A stretch of 64,000 nucleotides of DNA from SIG622 sp045604705 (GTDB lineage: Bacteria > Bacillota > Clostridia > Oscillospirales > CAG-382): assembly GCA_045604705.1 (NCBI GenBank), contig JAZUOO010000012.1, positions 1 through 64,000 on the forward strand. The letters run 5' to 3'. Below the pieces are notes generated by a model that saw only the letters and a list, made by a program, of their open reading frames with translations, made no database searches and had not been told where the DNA came from. Below, piece by piece: positions 8,623 through 16,519 of the stretch (the stretch's first letter is position 1; each line of letters begins with the position of its first letter). A program made the position numbers and the translations under genes.

Positions 8623-9360
8623 TTAAACCTCATCGTTGATGCCAACTTGCGGTTTATCAGAAGAATTGTCTGATGCTTCATTGTCGGGGGAAACAGTAAC
8701 CATAAATGCATCCTCATCAAAGGTCAATTGATCTTCATGGTATGGATTCTGTTGAAGAAGTAACAGTTCCTCCGCTTTTCCGCTCAGCTCTGCCATACCG
8801 CTGACATCGGGAGCAGGTCCAAGTTCTTCTATGCTTGACAATCCGAATGTTCTTAAAAATATCGGTGTTGTCGCATACAAAACAGGTCTTCCCGGAGTAT
8901 CCAGTCTTCCACATTCTTCGATAAGTCCTTTTTCCGCAAGTGTTGTAATAACCGAGGGGGATTCAACGCCACGTACCTTTTCAACAAATGCTCTTGTTGT
9001 GGGTTGGTTGTATGCAATAACTGCAAGTACTTCAAGCGCAGCTTTGGATAACGGCTGATTTTTGCGTATTTCAAGAGCTTTTCTTACTATATCACCATAT
9101 ACACTTTTTGTACATAGCTCCGCGTAATTCTTCATTACAACAACTTCGATTGCAGTATCCCGTTCACTGTATCTTTTTTTGAGTTCTTCAAGTATTATCG
9201 GAACATATTCAACTCTTGTGTCCAGTGCCTCAGCAAGTTTGTCATATGCCAGTGCACTTCCAACAGCAAATAAAGCTGCCTCAGCGGCAATAACAAAGTA
9301 ATCAAGATCAAATGCCAAATCAAGCTGAATACCGTTATTTTGAATGTTTTGTTCTTCCAT
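8623..9360 (-). CDS. scpB: Segregation and condensation protein ScpB
   Basis: ScpB is the winged-helix kite subunit of the SMC-ScpAB condensin complex that compacts and segregates the chromosome. The conserved core reads VLAVIAYNQPTTRAFVE near residue 92, followed by RGVES and TPGRPVLYATT. Residues 1-70 form the first winged helix and the acidic C-terminal 60 residues look disordered. It follows scpA by 15 bases, the standard scpAB pairing. Confidence 0.95.
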   Translation of the reverse strand: MEEQNIQNNGIQLDLAFDLDYFVIAAEAALFAVGSALAYDKLAEALDTRVEYVPIILEELKKRYSERDTAIEVVVMKNYAELCTKSVYGDIVRKALEIRKNQPLSKAALEVLAVIAYNQPTTRAFVEKVRGVESPSVITTLAEKGLIEECGRLDTPGRPVLYATTPIFLRTFGLSSIEELGPAPDVSGMAELSGKAEELLLLQQNPYHEDQLTFDEDAFMVTVSPDNEASDNSSDKPQVGINDEV

Positions 9361-9375
9361 GATAAATCCTTTCGC

Positions 9376-10227
9376 TTAATATTCGAGTTCAGACACGACA
9401 TCATCGGTTGTTATTTCCAACGGCTCATCATCGGAGTTTTCGTTGTATTCAATATCACAGTCGGAATAATCTTCCTCGGCAAGATATATAACCGTGACAC
9501 GACGACCTTTTACAAGCTCAAGTAAAGCAAGAAATGTTGCAACAAGCTCGTGCTTTGTTTCCGATGTTATGAAAATACTTCCAAGTGTAGTTCTCTTGAC
9601 AGTTTTCAGAACGCCGACTACAGACTCAATTTTCTCTGTGACACTGATTTGTCTTGTAGCGGTAATTAGCTCATCAATCGGTTCTTCAAGCGGAATCAGA
9701 TCTTCCGATGAAAATTTCCTTGAATATGCCCTGACAAATGCTTCCCTAAGCAATTGAATATCATGTAATAACGTGTATTCCGGCTCTGTTTCGATTTTTT
9801 CCGGAGGCTTTTCAAAACGTCCCATGTATGTCAGTTCTCTGTCGTGAAGCTCAGTGGCGGTTTCTTTTGCACGTTGATATTCGAGAAGCATATCAACAAG
9901 CTCTTGTCGTGGGTCTTCTTCGTCCGCTTCTGTGGGCGGTAGAAGCATTCTCGACTTTATGACCATGAGCTGTGCTGCCATGACTATAAAGGACGATGCA
10001 ACTTCCATATTGAATTTTTCCATTTGAGCAATGTATTCCATATACTGTTCAAAAATCAGCTGAATCGGAATATCATATATGCTTACCTTGTTTTTTGCAA
10101 TTAAGGCAAGCAGAAGATCAAGAGGCCCTTCAAATACTTCCTCCAATGAAAACGTAAGTCCATCATTTTCTTCAAGTATGCTTAAAGTTTCAATCTCTGA
10201 CGAAGTTATATTGTTTTCTCTTGGCAT
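9376..10227 (-). CDS. scpA: Segregation and condensation protein ScpA
   Basis: ScpA is the kleisin bridging the SMC heads. The diagnostic N-terminal motif FEGPLDLLLALI begins near residue 32, followed by KNKVSIYDIPI, and the C-terminal winged helix ends in KGRRVTVIYLAEEDYSDC. The acidic tail of about 25 residues is extra. At 283 residues it is a little longer than usual. It lies 9 bases after the M50 protease gene and 15 bases before scpB, so the three are probably one transcript. Confidence 0.95.
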   Translation of the reverse strand: MPRENNITSSEIETLSILEENDGLTFSLEEVFEGPLDLLLALIAKNKVSIYDIPIQLIFEQYMEYIAQMEKFNMEVASSFIVMAAQLMVIKSRMLLPPTEADEEDPRQELVDMLLEYQRAKETATELHDRELTYMGRFEKPPEKIETEPEYTLLHDIQLLREAFVRAYSRKFSSEDLIPLEEPIDELITATRQISVTEKIESVVGVLKTVKRTTLGSIFITSETKHELVATFLALLELVKGRRVTVIYLAEEDYSDCDIEYNENSDDEPLEITTDDVVSELEY

Positions 10228-10236
10228 ATTATTTCC

Positions 10237-10932
10237 TTATCCTATTATGAACGGCAAAAGCGATATAAGTTTTGCAAAGCCGTTAAATATAATTTCTCTC
10301 ATTCCGTAAAGGAAGTTACCCAAAACATTTGTAAATAAAAGTGCAAAAATCAGAAGCTGAATAATATTTTCATACCTGTGAAACCAAATCTGAGCTTTTG
10401 CAGGTAAGAATACGGTAAGAATTCTTGAGCCGTCAAGGGGAGGAATGGGAATTAAGTTGAACACACCCAAACCAATATTCATATAAGAGAAGTACAAAAA
10501 GAATTCCACGCATATTACAGCAAAATTTGAAAAATTGCCTGTACCATAAATGACAGTCAGGGTAACAAGGTAACCAAAAACTCCCATAAGTGCGAGTAAG
10601 AAATTTGATAAAGGCCCGGCAAGAGAAATAAGTATAGTACCGACCTTGTAGTTAACCTTGGTGACGTTACGCATATTCACGGGAACGGGTTTTGCAAAAC
10701 CAAATCCGAAAAGCAACAGCATCAATGCGCCAATCGGGTCAAGATGATGCAACGGATTAAGACTTAACCTTCCGTACATAAGCGCAGTTTTATCACCCAG
10801 TGCAAGAGCCATTCTGCCATGACAGTATTCATGCACCGTTAAAGCAATAAGCAAAGACGGAATCATAAGCAGGATGGTAATAATGGCAATTCTCGGATTG
10901 TCACCGTAGCTACTTAGAATAGATAACAGCAT
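10237..10932 (-). CDS. Site-2-protease-type M50 family membrane zinc protease
   Basis: A 231-residue membrane protein of the compact YwhC-like group of M50 peptidases. The zinc motif HEYCH (His34, Glu35, His38) lies in the first helix, and the third-ligand motif PIPPLDGSRIL lies near residue 168. About five or six helices are visible. These enzymes cut substrates inside the membrane. The gene commonly sits next to scpAB in Firmicutes, as here, although the functional link is not established. Confidence 0.9.
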   Translation of the reverse strand: MLLSILSSYGDNPRIAIITILLMIPSLLIALTVHEYCHGRMALALGDKTALMYGRLSLNPLHHLDPIGALMLLLFGFGFAKPVPVNMRNVTKVNYKVGTILISLAGPLSNFLLALMGVFGYLVTLTVIYGTGNFSNFAVICVEFFLYFSYMNIGLGVFNLIPIPPLDGSRILTVFLPAKAQIWFHRYENIIQLLIFALLFTNVLGNFLYGMREIIFNGFAKLISLLPFIIG

Positions 10933-10949
10933 CTTTTTTCCCTTTCATT

Positions 10950-12131
10950 TTATTTCTTCGTCGAATTATTGAAATCCCTGTCCACGGTAACAACAGTATA
11001 CCATGATTGATTTACTTTTTTTGCTTCTTCTGATATAATTTGCTTCAGCTCATCCTCGGAGAGCTTAAAAGAGTAGGGGATACATATATCAAAAATAAGA
11101 TTGGTGTGTGACTCTCCTATTACTACCCTGAAGTCGTGCATTGAAATTTCGTCGGAAACAGCCGAAAGAATCTCGCTTATGCTTTCACGACATTCTGTTA
11201 CCACAGGACTGTCGGTAACGATAGGATCCATGTGAATTACCAGGTTGATTCCGAGGTTAGTCATAAATTCGCGCTCTATCATATCTATAGTGTCATGAAC
11301 TTTAGTAATGTCCGAATTTGCGTCTACTTCTGCATGAACCGATGCGAAGCATTTGTTAGCACCGTAAGAATGTATCACGAGATCATGTATGCCTAAAATC
11401 ATGTCATATTCTTTTAATTTTTCAGAAATCCTTGCAACTGTTTTCGAGTCAGGAACTGTTCCGATAAGAGGGTTAGCGGTTTCAATTACAAGCTTTATTC
11501 CGGAATAAATTATAAAAATTGATACAGTAATACCGATAAATCCATCCAAAACAATTCCGAATTGAAAAGAAATAAATGCGGAAATTAAAACCGCCGAGGT
11601 TGCAATTACATCGTTGAAGCTATCTGTACAAGCAGCAATCAAAGTTTCGGACTCGATGAGTTTTCCGACTTTTCTGTAAAAATATCCCTGAAATATTTTA
11701 CAGAAAATTGAAATAATCAGAATGATAAATGTTATTTTGCTGAAATTCGGCATTTCTGAAGAAAATAGTTTCTTGAAAGAGCTTGTGAAAAACTCAAAAC
11801 CGATAACAATAATTAAAACAGATATTCCAAGTCCCGTAAGGTACTCCATCCTTTCGTGACCGTAAGGATGATCGGCATCAGCGGGCTTTGAAGAAAGCTT
11901 GAAACCGACAATTGCCAGGATTGAAGAACCGGAATCGGCAAGGTTGTTGATTGAATCGGCAAGAACGGAAATACTTCCAGAGAGTATACCTATAACCAAC
12001 TTAAGTACAAAAAGAATCAGGTTTGTTATAATTCCAAAAATTCCGGCAAAGGTTCCGTATGATTGTCTTACTTTTGCACAGCTGAGATTTGTGTGATTCT
12101 TTACGAATAACTTTATAAAAAAATTAAACAT
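10950..12131 (-). CDS. Cation diffusion facilitator family transporter
   Basis: A proton-coupled divalent metal exporter (Zn, Mn, Fe or Co) of 393 residues with six helices in the first 210. Metal-site aspartates appear in ADSINNLADS (helix 2) and CTDSFNDVIAT (helix 5). The loop DADHPYGHERMEYL after helix 2 is family-typical. The C-terminal half is longer than a single cytoplasmic ferredoxin-like domain, with a central H-rich stretch (HSYGANKCFASVHAEVD) and a second lobe. The ATG at 12131 follows AAGGAGA. The metal specificity cannot be told from the sequence. Confidence 0.92.
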   Translation of the reverse strand: MFNFFIKLFVKNHTNLSCAKVRQSYGTFAGIFGIITNLILFVLKLVIGILSGSISVLADSINNLADSGSSILAIVGFKLSSKPADADHPYGHERMEYLTGLGISVLIIVIGFEFFTSSFKKLFSSEMPNFSKITFIILIISIFCKIFQGYFYRKVGKLIESETLIAACTDSFNDVIATSAVLISAFISFQFGIVLDGFIGITVSIFIIYSGIKLVIETANPLIGTVPDSKTVARISEKLKEYDMILGIHDLVIHSYGANKCFASVHAEVDANSDITKVHDTIDMIEREFMTNLGINLVIHMDPIVTDSPVVTECRESISEILSAVSDEISMHDFRVVIGESHTNLIFDICIPYSFKLSEDELKQIISEEAKKVNQSWYTVVTVDRDFNNSTKK

Positions 12132-12322
12132 ATGCTCTCCTTACACAAATATATTAATTATTATATAACTATTTCATTATATTGTCAAGAAACGATATGT
12201 GAAATATTTTCTTCATAGGTAATATAGTGGAGTTTATTTGATGAATAATTCAATTTTGACTTATTTTCCAAAAAAAAATTAAAAATAATTGCCTTTTTGG
12301 CTCAAAATAATTAAAAAAACAC
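12132..12322. other. Divergent intergenic region, AT-rich
   Basis: The gap lies between the leftward cation efflux gene and the rightward SLH protein gene. It is strongly AT-rich with A tracts. Apart from the promoter at 12323-12351 I recognise no operator or RNA structure. Confidence 0.4.
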
Positions 12323-12351
12323 TTGACAAGAACTAATTTATGATGTAAAAT
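12323..12351 (+). promoter_or_regulatory. Strong promoter of the SLH protein gene
   Basis: A perfect TTGACA (12323-12328), a 17-base spacer and TAAAAT (12346-12351) lie 62 bases before the start codon. This suggests high expression, as expected for a surface-layer-anchored protein. Confidence 0.85.
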
Positions 12352-12413
12352 GATACTATGTATAGGGAAATTGGTTCCCTTTTATCAAAATTCTATTTTC
12401 GGAGGAAGAGAAA

Positions 12414-14282
12414 GTGAAAAAGACAAAGAGACTGCTTTCCTTAATTCTTGCCGGTACAATACTCACTTCAACAGCAGTATTTACCGCAAATGCACAAACA
12501 TCTGCACCTGAATATGCGATTGATTTCGTATATGATGTAGATTCAGAAATTGCAACAGCAACTATTTCCGTCGAGGGTGGTACGTACGGTGTTGGACATT
12601 TTGGTTTCACCTATAATGTCGAAGCACTTACACTCATTAATAAAGACGGCAATGAATTTGATGTTAATTCTGACAAGATGGCTGATGTTATTATAGGTTA
12701 TTCAGATGCTGATGAATACGAGGTTATAACTACTGAAGAAACAAACCTTATAGAAAATCTTATTGATACTGCAACTGGTGATGTTCTTTTTGGTTGGTAT
12801 GTTACGGATAGATTTGAAGAAGGCGTTGATAAAGGTTTCATTAATTCTGCCGACGAAAAGAAGATTATTGCTACCGTTAACTTTGGCTTAACAAGTGATA
12901 TAGCGGAAAGCGATAATCCTGCTGCTGCTCTTAAGCAAATAATCGAAGACGAAAATAATAGTCTCATTAGTGTTTTTGATGGAGATATTGATGGACTTAA
13001 GGGCTGGAATGATATTTATGTAATCGGCGACCAAAAGGTTAACAAATATGTTAGTGATGCGGATGATATTCTTATTTCTGAAAGAATTTCTCCTGAAATT
13101 AACGATCTCGAAATTACCACAAAACCTAAAGAGATTACAGTTTCTTGGACTGTAGATGAAGAAGATGTTGAAAAAGTTGGTTATTATGAAGTTGTTATTA
13201 CAGATCAGAGTGGTACTGTGATTGCAACGGAAAGAATATATCCAAGCGGTTCTGAAACAGAATTTAATCTTACATTCAATAATGGTATTGAAACAAACAA
13301 AAAGTATAATGTCTCTGTAACAACAGTAACTAATTCGGGTAACTCTGATTCTTCAGTAAGTGATACTGCAATTACAAGACCTAATTCTCCCGTCATTGTT
13401 GATCCGGGTATTGGTGGAGTATCATCTTCTTCCGGAGGTATGACAACAACGTATACCGTCACGTTTAATGCAGGTGAAGGTGTTATCCCCGACGGTCAGA
13501 AGTTTAAGTATACTGTTGCACTTAACGGTTATGTAAGTGGTTCTCCTGCTGTTATAGCTCCGGATGGTAAGGTGTTTGCAGGATGGTCTGTTGACGGTGT
13601 TACACTTATAAGCGTTGAGGTTTATAAGATCACAAAGAATGTTACATTTAGAGCTATTTACGTAGATAAAACAGATGATATGCACAGTCCTTTCATTGTC
13701 GGTTATCCCGGTGGCGAAGTGAGAGCTGATGCTCCTCTTACGAGAGCTGAAGCCGCAACAATAATTGCAAGGGCATCTGCAAACTTTGACAGTACAAAGA
13801 TTTACACTGCTAACTTCTCTGACGTACCTGCCGGTCATTGGGCAGCTAACTATATAGCATTTGTATATGAGAATGATATTGTGACGGGTTACGACGATAA
13901 TACATTCCATCCTGATAGTAATATCACAAGAGCGGAATTTGCAACAATTATGCAGAGATACCTTGATATTGAGCTTAACGAAGATGCGTCATTTATCGAT
14001 GTTGGAAAAGATCACTGGGCAGTTTCATACATCGGAGCTTGCAAGGTTGCAGGACTTATCAACGGCTATGAAAATGGTGAGTTCAGACCATCTAATGAAA
14101 TTACAAGAGCAGAAGCAGTAAAGATTCTTAACAGAGCTGCAGACAGAATTCCCAATTCGACAGCAATTGGTGCTTATATAAATGAAAAGGGTATTCCTTT
14201 CGCAGATCTTGATTTCAACAAGTGGTATTTCTATGAAATCATGGAAGCTGCATTCCCGCACCTTGTATCCTACTACCACTAA
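12414..14282 (+). CDS. Secreted protein with cohesin-like, FN3, InlB-type repeat and SLH domains
   Basis: The GTG start at 12414 follows GGAGGA. A signal peptide (MKKTKRLLSLILAGTILTS... ending near ANAQ) leads to a cohesin-like beta-sandwich (about 35-200), a fibronectin type III-like module (about 225-320, KPKEITVSWTV), a Gly/Ser linker, an InlB-type beta-grasp repeat (about 343-420, VTFNAGEG ... FAGWSVDG) and S-layer homology repeats (about 422-600) with the TRAEAATIIAR, TRAEFATIMQR and TRAEAVKILNR motifs. SLH repeats anchor proteins to pyruvylated wall polymers, so this is a cell-surface protein. It has its own promoter and terminator. Its substrate or partner is unknown. Confidence 0.88.
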   Translation: MKKTKRLLSLILAGTILTSTAVFTANAQTSAPEYAIDFVYDVDSEIATATISVEGGTYGVGHFGFTYNVEALTLINKDGNEFDVNSDKMADVIIGYSDADEYEVITTEETNLIENLIDTATGDVLFGWYVTDRFEEGVDKGFINSADEKKIIATVNFGLTSDIAESDNPAAALKQIIEDENNSLISVFDGDIDGLKGWNDIYVIGDQKVNKYVSDADDILISERISPEINDLEITTKPKEITVSWTVDEEDVEKVGYYEVVITDQSGTVIATERIYPSGSETEFNLTFNNGIETNKKYNVSVTTVTNSGNSDSSVSDTAITRPNSPVIVDPGIGGVSSSSGGMTTTYTVTFNAGEGVIPDGQKFKYTVALNGYVSGSPAVIAPDGKVFAGWSVDGVTLISVEVYKITKNVTFRAIYVDKTDDMHSPFIVGYPGGEVRADAPLTRAEAATIIARASANFDSTKIYTANFSDVPAGHWAANYIAFVYENDIVTGYDDNTFHPDSNITRAEFATIMQRYLDIELNEDASFIDVGKDHWAVSYIGACKVAGLINGYENGEFRPSNEITRAEAVKILNRAADRIPNSTAIGAYINEKGIPFADLDFNKWYFYEIMEAAFPHLVSYYH

Positions 14283-14291
14283 TGAATTTAA

Positions 14292-14322
14292 AAGCTCGGA
14301 GTTATCTCCGGGCTCTGTTTTT
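14292..14322 (+). terminator. Terminator after the SLH protein gene
   Basis: Arms AGCTCGGAG and CTCCGGGCT form a 9-bp stem with one G-U pair, followed by a T-rich tail. Confidence 0.85.
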
Positions 14323-14554
14323 GTAAATATTTTCAATTTAGTAGTCCCGTTACAGGAGTTAAGGCTATACCTGATAAATTTGGATGCTCGTAGAATATAT
14401 TAATCAGTGACATGGTACCCTTGTTCTAAAATGTACTAAGATGGGCCGATAATCCCTTGGACTCTTTGTTGGTATTTGATACGAATTATAAAGGAGTATA
14501 TGTTGCTCGCATTTTTTTAAATCAAAAATATTCACTTCAGGAGGAAATAATAAC
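14323..14554. other. Leader region of the SDR gene
   Basis: The stretch before the SDR oxidoreductase gene contains the ribosome binding site CAGGAGGAA just before the start. I see no consensus promoter and no structure I can assign to a known riboswitch. Confidence 0.35.
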
Positions 14555-15418
14555 ATGAAAAAACTACCTTTTACAATTGATCTTACAGGTAAAACTGCCG
14601 TGGTTACGGGCGGTGGCGGTGTACTTTGTGCAGGCTTTGCAAAGACAATAGCAGCTTGTGGTGCTAACGTTGCTATACTTGACCTTAACGAGGATGCAGC
14701 TAAAAAAGTTGCAGAAGAAATCGTTGCTGACGGTGGTAAGGCAATTGGAATTAAGACAAATGTACTTGATAAGGAAAGTCTTATTGCAACAAAAAAAATA
14801 ATTGATGAAACTTACGGCGGTTGTGATATTCTTCTTAACGGTGCCGGTGGAAATAGTCCTAAAGGAACAACTACAAATGAATATCAGTTCCCTGAGGATC
14901 TTGACCCTGAGTCTACAAAGGATATTAAGACATTTTTTGATCTTGATCCCGACGGCATACAGTTTGTATTTAATCTTAACTTTATCGGTACACTTCTTCC
15001 CACTCAGGTTTTTGCTCGTGATATGGCAAAGAAAGATGCTCCCGTCATCATCAATGTTTCATCAATGAACGCATTCAGACCTCTTACAAAAATTCCTGCT
15101 TACTCAGGTGCAAAGGCTGCTGTTTCAAACTTCACTCAGTGGCTTGCAGTTCACTTTGCCCCCGTGGGAATTAGAGTAAATGCAATAGCTCCCGGGTTCT
15201 TTGTAACGGCACAGAATAAGAGCCTTCTATTCAATCCCGATGGTACTCCCACTCCCAGAACAGATAAGATCCTTTCCCACACACCGATGAACCGTTTCGG
15301 TACTCCCGAAGACCTTGATGGTACACTCCTTTGGCTCATTTCTAACGAAGCTTCCGGTTTTGTAAACGGTGTAGTTGTTCCTGTTGACGGCGGTTTTGCT
15401 GCTTATTCAGGAGTTTAA
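14555..15418 (+). CDS. SDR family oxidoreductase, probable fructuronate (mannonate) reductase type
   Basis: A classical short-chain dehydrogenase of 287 residues. The cofactor-binding stretch VVTGGGGVLCAGFAKT is at 16-31, NGAGG at 95-99, and the catalytic Ser169/Ser170, Tyr183 and Lys187 lie in NVSSMNAF and YSGAKAA. The long insert before the active site (about 100-140) and the C-terminal block around FNPDGTPTPRTDKIL resemble the SDR group annotated as D-mannonate oxidoreductase in Firmicutes, which would act in glucuronate breakdown. No other uronate gene flanks it, so the substrate is an inference from resemblance only. Confidence 0.8.
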   Translation: MKKLPFTIDLTGKTAVVTGGGGVLCAGFAKTIAACGANVAILDLNEDAAKKVAEEIVADGGKAIGIKTNVLDKESLIATKKIIDETYGGCDILLNGAGGNSPKGTTTNEYQFPEDLDPESTKDIKTFFDLDPDGIQFVFNLNFIGTLLPTQVFARDMAKKDAPVIINVSSMNAFRPLTKIPAYSGAKAAVSNFTQWLAVHFAPVGIRVNAIAPGFFVTAQNKSLLFNPDGTPTPRTDKILSHTPMNRFGTPEDLDGTLLWLISNEASGFVNGVVVPVDGGFAAYSGV

Positions 15419-15430
15419 TGTCAAAAAAAC

Positions 15431-15464
15431 GCCTGCACTTTTTACAGTGTAGGCTTAAAATTTT
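15431..15464 (+). terminator. Terminator after the SDR gene
   Basis: GCCTGCACT and AGTGTAGGC arms pair around a TTTTAC loop (15431-15454), followed by a T/A-rich tail. Confidence 0.8.
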
Positions 15465-15911
15465 ATATTCTAAATATTATATACTTGTCATTTTTTGCGA
15501 ATTTAAATTAAATACTGCTTCGATCAAACTCAACTGCTCTTATAACAGCTGCTGCATGTAACTTTGGTATAAAATAGTTTTTACCGGGATTATATACTTC
15601 TGCAATGCTCTTTTAGAATTCTTTTACATATTTATCGCAGTTTTTTCTCATTGAATCTCCAATTTATGGTATTTTTTAGTGAATGTGCCTTTTTGATTTT
15701 TAAAATGTATCATAAAGGGATATTTATTTCAAGTATAAAAAGCGTAATTGGACATTTCGGAACAAATTAATATATTTACACTTGAAATATTTTTGAACTT
15801 ATGGCAAAATTATGTTACAAAGCTCAAAGGCGTGAATAATCAATCAATGGATTAATCGGCGAAGTTTGGTCCGAAACAGAGATTTATAAATAATAGGAAG
15901 GAATTATTATA
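15465..15911. other. Intergenic stretch of about 450 bases
   Basis: This lies between the SDR gene terminator and the phosphodiesterase gene. It holds one short decayed coding fragment on the minus strand (15508-15651) and otherwise AT-rich DNA. The ribosome binding site AGGAAGGAA precedes the next start. No promoter of good quality is visible. Confidence 0.4.
15508..15651 (-). pseudogene. Short decayed coding fragment, C-terminal piece
   Basis: Reading leftward from 15651, one frame gives a protein-like stretch ending PGKNYFIPKLHAAAVIRAVEFDRSSI, interrupted by one in-frame TAA near codon 13. The composition (basic, with clear helix-like C-terminal residues) looks like a genuine protein end rather than chance, but I do not recognise the family. 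It is probably the relic of a lost gene. Confidence 0.3.
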
Positions 15912-16454
15912 ATGAAATACTTAATAGCATCAGATATTCATGGATCATCGTACTATTGCGAAAAGGTACTTGAAGCATTAAAGAATGAGAAAGCTGACAA
16001 AGTTCTTCTTTTAGGGGATATATTATATCATGGTCCTCGCAATGATCTTCCTAAGGATTATGCACCTAAAAGAGTAATTGAAATGTTAAATCCTTTAAAA
16101 GAAAAAATCCTGTGTGTAAGAGGTAATTGTGATACAGAAGTTGACCAAATGGTGCTGGAGTTTCCGATTCTTGCTGATTATTGCCTTATTTCGCATGAGA
16201 ATTCAATGATTTTTGCGACCCACGGACATAAATTTAATACTTCAAATCTTCCACCGTTATCCAAAGGCGATATATTGCTTCATGGGCATACACACGTTCC
16301 GAAATGTGAGAAATGTGGTGATATCATGTATCTGAATCCGGGTTCTGTTTCTATTCCAAAAGAGGACAGCCATCATGGTTATATGACATTCGAAGACGGC
16401 ACATTTATATGGAAAGATTTTGATGGAAATAAAATAAATAGTTATATATTGTAA
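15912..16454 (+). CDS. yfcE: YfcE/MJ0936-type metallophosphoesterase
   Basis: A 180-residue calcineurin-like phosphodiesterase. All metal motifs are visible: SDIHG (Asp8, His10), LLGDILYHG, VRGNCD, ATHGHK and HGHTHVP. The insertion YHGPRNDLPKDYAPKRV matches the YfcE subgroup, which hydrolyses phosphodiesters in vitro with unclear natural substrates. It has its own ribosome binding site and shares a terminator hairpin with the convergent flavodiiron gene. Confidence 0.9.
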   Translation: MKYLIASDIHGSSYYCEKVLEALKNEKADKVLLLGDILYHGPRNDLPKDYAPKRVIEMLNPLKEKILCVRGNCDTEVDQMVLEFPILADYCLISHENSMIFATHGHKFNTSNLPPLSKGDILLHGHTHVPKCEKCGDIMYLNPGSVSIPKEDSHHGYMTFEDGTFIWKDFDGNKINSYIL

Positions 16455-16487
16455 TATTAATTATATCTAATAATTCCAAACATAAAT

Positions 16488-16519
16488 AGGAGTCTCAAGC
16501 AAAGAGACTCCTTGAATTT
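16488..16519. terminator. Bidirectional terminator between yfcE and the flavodiiron gene
   Basis: AGGAGTCT and AGACTCCT arms pair around a short loop (16488-16512). A T tract follows on the plus side and a weak one on the minus side, so it probably ends both convergent transcripts. Confidence 0.8.

Noticed and set aside
13422..13910. Long minus-strand frame inside the SLH protein gene
   Set aside because: Shadow of a repetitive coding gene; Cys-rich composition without any motif.
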